Below, in pieces: positions 58,671-64,000 of a DNA stretch of 64,000 nucleotides. Below the pieces are notes generated by a model, which saw nothing but the letters and a program-made list of their open reading frames with translations, searched no databases and was not told the origin of the DNA. A program made the translations under genes and the position numbers. This DNA comes from Aphrophora alni (Eukaryota; Arthropoda; Insecta; Hemiptera; Aphrophoridae). The number at the start of each line of letters is the position of its first letter. Within the stretch, counting starts at the first letter, position 1. The stretch is taken from contig OY740769.1 in NCBI GenBank assembly GCA_963513935.1, positions 33,755,120 through 33,819,119 on the forward strand. The letters are read 5' to 3'.

Positions 58671-59307
58671 TATACAGGGTGTTTCAAAAATGTGTGTCCT
58701 AACTTCGAGAAGTGATTTAAGGCATTAAAATAAATAAAAACGTTCCTATAAATGTGTTTGAAAATGCTTCGTTATTTTGTGGTCGTTATTCTGTCGACTA
58801 TTTTGTGTTTTTTTCTAAAATAATATAATCTTAAAAAATTATTAACATTTCGATCGACATTTGGTATACACATTTTTCATTCTACATTTTACCAGTATAC
58901 TAAGAATCAAAACTTTTTGTATACTTATTTTTACTGATACTGATATATTTTTATTGATACTGATACATTTTTTAAATGGTGGCCGTTTGAAATTTTTAAT
59001 ATTGAATATCTTTAAAACCATTCATTTTTCAAAAAAAATAAACGGTCGCCATTTTGACATTTTATAATATAAAGTATTGATTCTTGGTATACTAATAAAA
59101 CCTAGCGTAATCAATGTGTATACGTAATTCCGACTCGATACCTTAATAACGTCTAGTGTTGTCATTATATTACAAACATTCGTGTAATGGCCGACTAACG
59201 GATAACGAAGTTTTCAACACATATTTTTACACACATTTTTTCTTTATTGTGACATATAAAATCACACCCCAAAGTTAGTACACACATTTTTGAAACACCA
59301 AGTATAT
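58671..59307. mobile_element. MITE with TACAGGGTG-type terminal inverted repeats
   Basis: The left end reads TATACAGGGTGTTTCAAAAA then TGTGTGTCCTAACTT. The right end, reversed, reads TATACTTGGTGTTTCAAAAA then TGTGTGTACTAACTT. The TIRs are about 35 bp and the element about 640 bp, with no coding capacity. TA at the ends is consistent with a Tc1/mariner-type target site. Confidence 0.8.
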
Positions 59308-59606
59308 ACAGATTCTAGTTGAAAAGTGAGACTGAACTATAACCGACTCTAAATATTCACTACCAAACTGAAAATTATTTCTAATGAAACCATTTTTTGA
59401 CATTTGACAGTTAATGGCACAAGCTAATGTTCTGTATTTAAAAAAATGATCTGTTATTATGGGGATTTTACAACATGACGACGTTCTGTTAACAAGCGGG
59501 ATGTCATTATTGGAGACCTGTAAACATGTATAATTTTGTTGGTTCTTAGATTTTATATTAAAGCAAAACTTAATCAAAATCAAAGTGCGGCGTTTTTACT
59601 ACATGG

Positions 59607-59841
59607 AGGGCTCATGACAGTGAGTACGGGCGTAAAAATCCCTAGGGATCCTAGCTGGATCCACACCTTTTTGCATGTAGTCTTGTGTTAGGGGTAGATC
59701 CTTCCCACCAGGCCTGTCTTGATCTCTTGTTCCCTTCCAACTCTAACGTAGAGTATTGGATGGTCTGTATTTTATGTTCTTCTTTACTTTAAAAGGCGAT
59801 GATGAGCGAGAGATTATTTGTTTTTTACAACAAGAAAAAAT
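59607..59841 (+). mobile_element. SINE-like element, copy 7 (fullest copy)
   Basis: Runs from GGGCTCATGACAGTGAGTAC and CGGGCGTAAAAATCCC, through TAGGGATCCTAGCTGGATCC, CACACCTTTTTGCATGTAGT, ACCAGGCCTGTCTTGATC, TTGTTCCCTTCCAACTC and GGCGATGATGAGCGAGAG, to the tail TTTACAACAAGAAAAAATT. The length is about 235 bp. The B-box region is damaged here but is good in copy 6. Confidence 0.7.
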
Positions 59842-59894
59842 TGATGATTTGGCAAGTACCCACAAATTTTGAGTTATCGTAGAAGAAAAGCTTG

Positions 59895-59995
59895 ACCAAA
59901 ATATATGCACATAACATATTTGGTCAAAATCAGTTTATACGTTAAAGAAGTAGCACTTTGCATTGACAAATAGTCTGACTTAAGTCCTAAACTTA
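59895..59995 (+). repeat. Dispersed repeat family C, copy 4
   Basis: Reads ATATTTGGTCAAAATCAGTT, TATACGTTAAAGAAGTAGCA and CTTTGCATTGACAAATAG, a diverged version of the 56.25 kb copy. Confidence 0.4.
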
Positions 59996-59999
59996 CATT

Positions 60000-60590
60000 T
60001 TGGACTCGAAGCATGAATAATTTAACATTATTTTTAACGATCGTAAAACTTAGCCGATAATATGTGAAAAGTAAAAATCACACTGTAAAAAAAAAAAATA
60101 AATAAAAAAAAATTAGTAATTTACTGTATTGTGTAATATCATTGCATATATTGTGATTTTAAAAACATAAAATACAAGTTATTTGCAACTTGAGGGCGCT
60201 GAGCTAATGTGTTGCTGTAATCATAGTCACATTCATCATTCCTGTCAGCGCCATTTTACTTTCTTAAACACATTCAAGAAAATCTACCTTATTAATCTTC
60301 GCTAGGATGAACCATCACTTTATCCATTTTAATTCCCCTTAACGACGGCAGATGGCACGAGCAGATACGCATTTTGTAATTAACAAAATTATTTCTCTCT
60401 TGAATAATGTCGTTCATTAATCAGTGAAATTACGTTTTAAGCGTTACTCCAGCATGCGCCTTCTGATTACAATAGAATGAATGGTTTAAAGGCAATTTAA
60501 ACTGTCTTGTGTTATACGACGTTGCTCTTGAGGTGAGGTTAGGAATTGTATATTTCTGCATAATAATCTTAAACTCAATGTTTTTACGAG
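60000..60590. other. AT-rich stretch without recognisable features
   Basis: No feature is supported. Confidence 0.45.
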
Positions 60591-60591
60591 G

Positions 60592-61565
60592 GGATGGAAA
60601 AGTTTGCCATAGAAGTTATGAGTATGGGGCTTGTAGAAAGGAGTGGTAAAATGGGAAAGGTAAAGAAATAAAGAGACATAGATTGAGAAGAGTAAAGTTA
60701 CTGTGGAATATAAGGAGATGAGTAGATATAGAGGATAGTGAGAGAAATTTCGGATACAATAAATACCTCCCTAGCCCTTGAATGCTCTAATAGCGTTATA
60801 GTTAGAAAAGAAAATTTTTTGGTAGGAAAGACGAAAGAGCGGAATAGGATCCCTCAGAATTGTCAAGCTTGTACTAGTCAAAGTATGCTGGTGGGGAAAT
60901 AAAGAATGGGAAGATATAAAAAGAAGAGGGAGACATAGAAGAGACATTGAATGGATAGTGTTAGAGAATGAGGAGAGTGAGATAGCCAGGTAAAAGGGAT
61001 AAAGGGAAAGATATAAGAAAAGAGTTAGGGCAAAAGAGAACTTTGGGAATGGGAAAATACAGAGTAATCATGAGATATACATGGAATAAGGAGAGTTAGA
61101 TATATTGAATGGTTAGACTTGTGGAGTAAGGAAGAGAAGGAGAGTAATGGAAAGAGAAAATAATGTGAAGTAAGTTGATGTCTGTATAGGGGAGAGATAA
61201 TAAAGTTGGAGAGTTAGGGGAGAAATGGGAATATTAAGCAATAGATGTGGGATGAGATATTGAATGAGTATAGTTAGAGAGGTGAGAATGTAGATAGATC
61301 GAATAAGATAAGGAGCAAATTTCAAAAAGCAGGGTGATATTGGTGTGAGTGACAGCAGAATTGGAGGTGATATGTAATAGGGAGAGGTGGGGGAAGGGGA
61401 GAGTTTTATGAATAACATAGAGTTCAGGAAGTGTGGAGAAATAGAGAGGTGTGTAAATAGAATAAAGGTAGAAAGAGAAATATGTGAAAATAGAGAAAGT
61501 AGATTGGAGAGATAAAAAGAATGTGGAGAGAATTCGCAACATAGGTGATACGTGGTATGATAGAA
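60592..61565. repeat. Purine-rich strand, about 1 kb
   Basis: The plus strand is dominated by A and G (GGAGAGTGAGATAG, AAAGAGAACTTTGGGAATGG, GGGAGAGGTGGGGGAAGGGG). The minus strand is therefore pyrimidine-rich and gives long Ser/Leu/Phe/Pro/His frames (up to 168 residues), which are composition artefacts. Confidence 0.8.
60768..60866 (-). mobile_element. SINE-like element, copy 8 (partial)
   Basis: The minus strand reads GAGGGATCCTATTCCGCTC, TTTCGTCTTTCCTACC, ATTAGAGCATTCAAGGGCTA. This is the central and 3' part of the family, embedded in the purine-rich tract. Confidence 0.5.
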
Positions 61566-61569
61566 AAAA

Positions 61570-61919
61570 AGTATAAATGGAACATGGGTATGTAAAGAAA
61601 TATCGTATACTTGATTCATATATGTTTTTTAACGCGATAAATAAAAATTCTCATTAAAAGCCTAAAGAGTAGCCTATAGTATTATTTTGTGGCAGTCAGG
61701 TTTTATGACTGTAAGTGCGATCAATTATTTTCGTTAATTACGACTGGGAATACAGTTTAACTTTATATCAAATGTTCACAGATATCGCTTATACCGATAT
61801 TCTAACGTTTATGACGGTGCGGCACCCACGGGTTCGTTTCCATTTTAAACCGATATATTCGGAACAACTATTTTTGGGAAGAAGACGACCAATACATTTT
61901 ATTTGTATGTTAAGAACAG

Positions 61920-61954
<35 letters not shown>

Positions 61955-62055
61955 CAACATTTAGTAGAAATCGTTAGAACTAATATCGATAAAGTCAGAG
62001 TTTTGAGTGCCCACTCTCCAATGTTCACTTATTTAAAAAAATGATTAAAATGCTT
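61570..62055. other. AT-rich stretch with a TA microsatellite
   Basis: The 109-residue frame at 61715-62044 reads through the TA repeat (Tyr-Ile run) and is not convincing as a gene, though its first 60 residues are mixed in composition. Confidence 0.35.
61923..61952. repeat. (TA)n microsatellite
   Basis: About 15 TA units. Confidence 0.95.
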
Positions 62056-62059
62056 CGAG

Positions 62060-62180
62060 ATAAAATATGTCCACATAAGAAATGTGATCATCGCTCAGAC
62101 AGTGGAGCACTGCACAAAGGACGGACAAACAACAACCCAAATCCCACTTTCTGAGTCTCAGGAAACCTCAAAATATATTT
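62060..62180 (+). repeat. Dispersed repeat family C, copy 5
   Basis: Reads AAATATGTCCACATAAGAAA, CGCTCAGACAGTGGAGCACT, GCACAAAGGACGGACAAACA and GTCTCAGGAAACCTCAAAAT, matching the family order. Confidence 0.5.
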
Positions 62181-62184
62181 CCAC

Positions 62185-62925
62185 AAAAACATGATTTGTT
62201 TTCCTCATCAAATTACTTTCTTTATATTACGGAAGTTATGTCCTTTCCTTGATTCTTCCAAAATTCGGCAGATCTCATTCAAGATCGCATACGACAAATT
62301 CGTAACTATTTCGTCTGTAAAACTCATCCACCGTGTCTAAATGTGCCCAATTACTCAGAAGATTGCACGAAACAAAACTGTCGGAAAGAATGCTGGACAC
62401 ACTACGGGATTTAATGTTCTAAATTGGGGTGAGTTTATCCCAAAGGCGGCTCACATTCCATAATCTCTAATATTGCACAGTACCCAGTGCACTTCATACA
62501 AGGTAATGGAGCAATTTATTTCTCATTATTGTACATCCAGCGGCGTCCTACAATTATTCTGATAATTTTATTTCCCATTACAGAGCTGGTCAGATGTGTG
62601 TATGAGTTATGGGGCTAAGTATGTTACATTCTCAGTGAATGTAATATTCGCTCTTTCACTATGATTTTAATATGTTCATTTTACAAGGGATATTAAATTC
62701 CCGTATAAAATAGTAATAATAAGCTTCCAACATGCTGCTGAGGGAATTTCTTTTGTCTTTTCGCTGGTTCGTCGACCTCGAAATTGGCATTAATATATTC
62801 TGCAGATTTCTAGTTGTTCAAAAATACATACTCATGTAGATTTCAGATAAGAAGGAACTAAAAAAAAAGGTTGCTCATTTTGAATTAGCGCGGACATTTA
62901 ATAAATCGGTTTTAACGAATAGTTG
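62185..62925. other. AT-rich stretch without recognisable features
   Basis: No feature is supported. Confidence 0.45.
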
Positions 62926-62929
62926 AGCT

Positions 62930-63960
62930 AAATTTTACTAAAATTCCGATTAGTGGAGTTAATATTGAGGATTTGTTCTAATTTTGAGGTTATGTTATTA
63001 ACAATTTTCTTTTTTGGTAATAATTTACTTATTTTTTACAGTAGAAACAGTTTATGAATACAGATTTTAAACCTGCAAAAATTTGCTATATTTCACAGTT
63101 TACGACATTTGGGTGAAACATTATCCTTAAAAAAACAGTTTTAATAATTGGTCAACATTTTAAAATATATCGTCATTTTTTTTTTTGTTAGCCAACTTCT
63201 CAATGGGCCATTATTTTTAATTATTGTGACAATTTTTTAATCATGTATCAAGTAGTATATTCTAGTTTACGGGAAAAACTTGACTAAAATTTCAATTACT
63301 GGCGCTATTATTATATTTTTCCCCAGTAAAAATACTCTATTTGTAGTAGAAAATAATTCTAATTTTGAAACAGTGTGAAATTACTTATTGTTTAGGTGAA
63401 CTATTGCTGATTTATTCCAATTTTGCGGTTATGTTTTTCAACAATTATATTCTTTTTTTTTAAAACCTCGTTATTATCGTAAAAAATACGTTTTGGTATC
63501 AATGAATTGAGATTTTAAAAACGCGCTAAATTGTATATTGAGATTCTATGTTGTTTAAATGAACCATTATCCTCTTGTATTTTATATTTTGAAAATTAGT
63601 AGTTTATTTAGATTTTACTGGCCAATTTTTCTGATTAACGATCTTTTAAAACTGCTGTTATTTGAATTTGTGCGATCTTAAAAAAAAAAAAAAAAAAAAA
63701 TCATATTCATCGAGGAGATGTCTATGGTTATAGTAAAACTTGTTTACATGGCGAATTTGACCAAAATTTCGTTTAATAGAGCTATTATTGTAGATGTGTT
63801 CTAATTTTGAGGTTATCTATTTAACAACAACTATGGTTTTTCTTAATAAAGTTCTTATTTTGTTTTGTAGAAAAGGCGTTTTGGCGTCAATGGAAATAGA
63901 TTTTGAAGCAAAATGGGTTATTTATAAATGTAGTCCGATGTATAGATGAAGAGTATTCAC
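62930..63960. repeat. Degenerate repeat with a period of about 400 bp
   Basis: TTCTAATTTTGAGGTTATGT (about 62976), TTCCAATTTTGCGGTTATGT (about 63415) and TTCTAATTTTGAGGTTATCT (about 63799) are each followed by AACAA, a T-rich stretch, GTAGAAA and a TTTTGGCGTCAATG-like phrase. The units are diverged and the last runs to the window edge. Confidence 0.6.
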
Positions 63961-64000
63961 TAAACAGGTTTTTTTTTTATTTTTGAAAATCCGCAGTCAC

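Noticed and set aside
61113..61619. A 168-residue minus-strand frame rich in Ser, Leu, Pro, Tyr and Phe
   Set aside because: It comes from the pyrimidine-rich complement of a purine-rich tract. It has no motif and only compositional openness.
61715..62044. A 109-residue plus-strand frame and its minus-strand counterpart
   Set aside because: Both read through the TA microsatellite (Tyr-Ile runs), and no motif is visible.
1..64000. CRISPR arrays, operons, ribosome binding sites or prokaryotic terminators
   Set aside because: The composition, repeats and lack of coding density indicate a eukaryotic nuclear genome. The only regular array is a satellite without spacers.

Overview
The window reads as intergenic or intronic DNA from an arthropod, most likely an insect. 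It is very AT-rich and has long stretches without open frames. Its only long intact frame is a transposase. It carries short arrays of the insect telomere motif TTAGG/CCTAA, a Penelope-like retroelement remnant, tRNA-derived SINE-like copies and many terminal-inverted-repeat MITEs. A hemipteran-type genome would fit the transposon families, but the order is an inference. No host gene is recognised with confidence. Three short frames are offered as candidate exons (about 3.3-3.5 kb minus, 31.8-32.1 kb minus, 36.7-36.9 kb plus).

Layout. 1-18.4 kb: AT-rich background with a decayed non-LTR reverse transcriptase tail (1.0-1.3 kb), GT and AT microsatellites, one candidate minus-strand terminal exon with a nearby AATAAA (3.3-3.5 kb), a decayed transposase tail nested in a dispersed repeat (5.5-6.5 kb), two tRNA-like relics, two SINE copies and one MITE (14.8-15.5 kb). 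18.4-23.35 kb: a tandem array of about 35 units of 122 bp, ending in divergent units of 250-276 bp. 23.8-24.0 kb: a second non-LTR tail. 27.7-28.6 kb: a 5'-truncated Penelope-like element with a decayed GIY-YIG endonuclease between inverted terminal repeats, each carrying a hammerhead-ribozyme-like motif. 34.5-35.4 kb: a MITE apparently split by a second one. 37.2-37.7 kb: a 540-bp MITE whose 219-bp arms match perfectly by eye. 43.3-44.5 kb: an IS630/Tc1/mariner-superfamily transposase with intact DDE residues spaced DD82E. 46-47 kb: a GT-rich duplicated block. 55.9-56.6 kb: interstitial telomeric repeats, the longer one lying inside a SINE copy. 58.7-59.3 kb: another MITE. 60.6-61.6 kb: a purine-rich strand. 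62.9-64 kb: a degenerate repeat of about 400 bp period.

At least four dispersed families recur across the window: a SINE-like family (8 copies), a family bounded by GGGTCC...GGACCC (6 copies, here family A), a family around a GGTTGGTACCAT-type motif (2 copies, family B) and a family around GTAGAGCGCTGCACAA (5 copies, family C). Most short open frames are by-products of these repeats. The genes do not form a pathway. The window is a record of mobile-element insertion, decay and tandem amplification.
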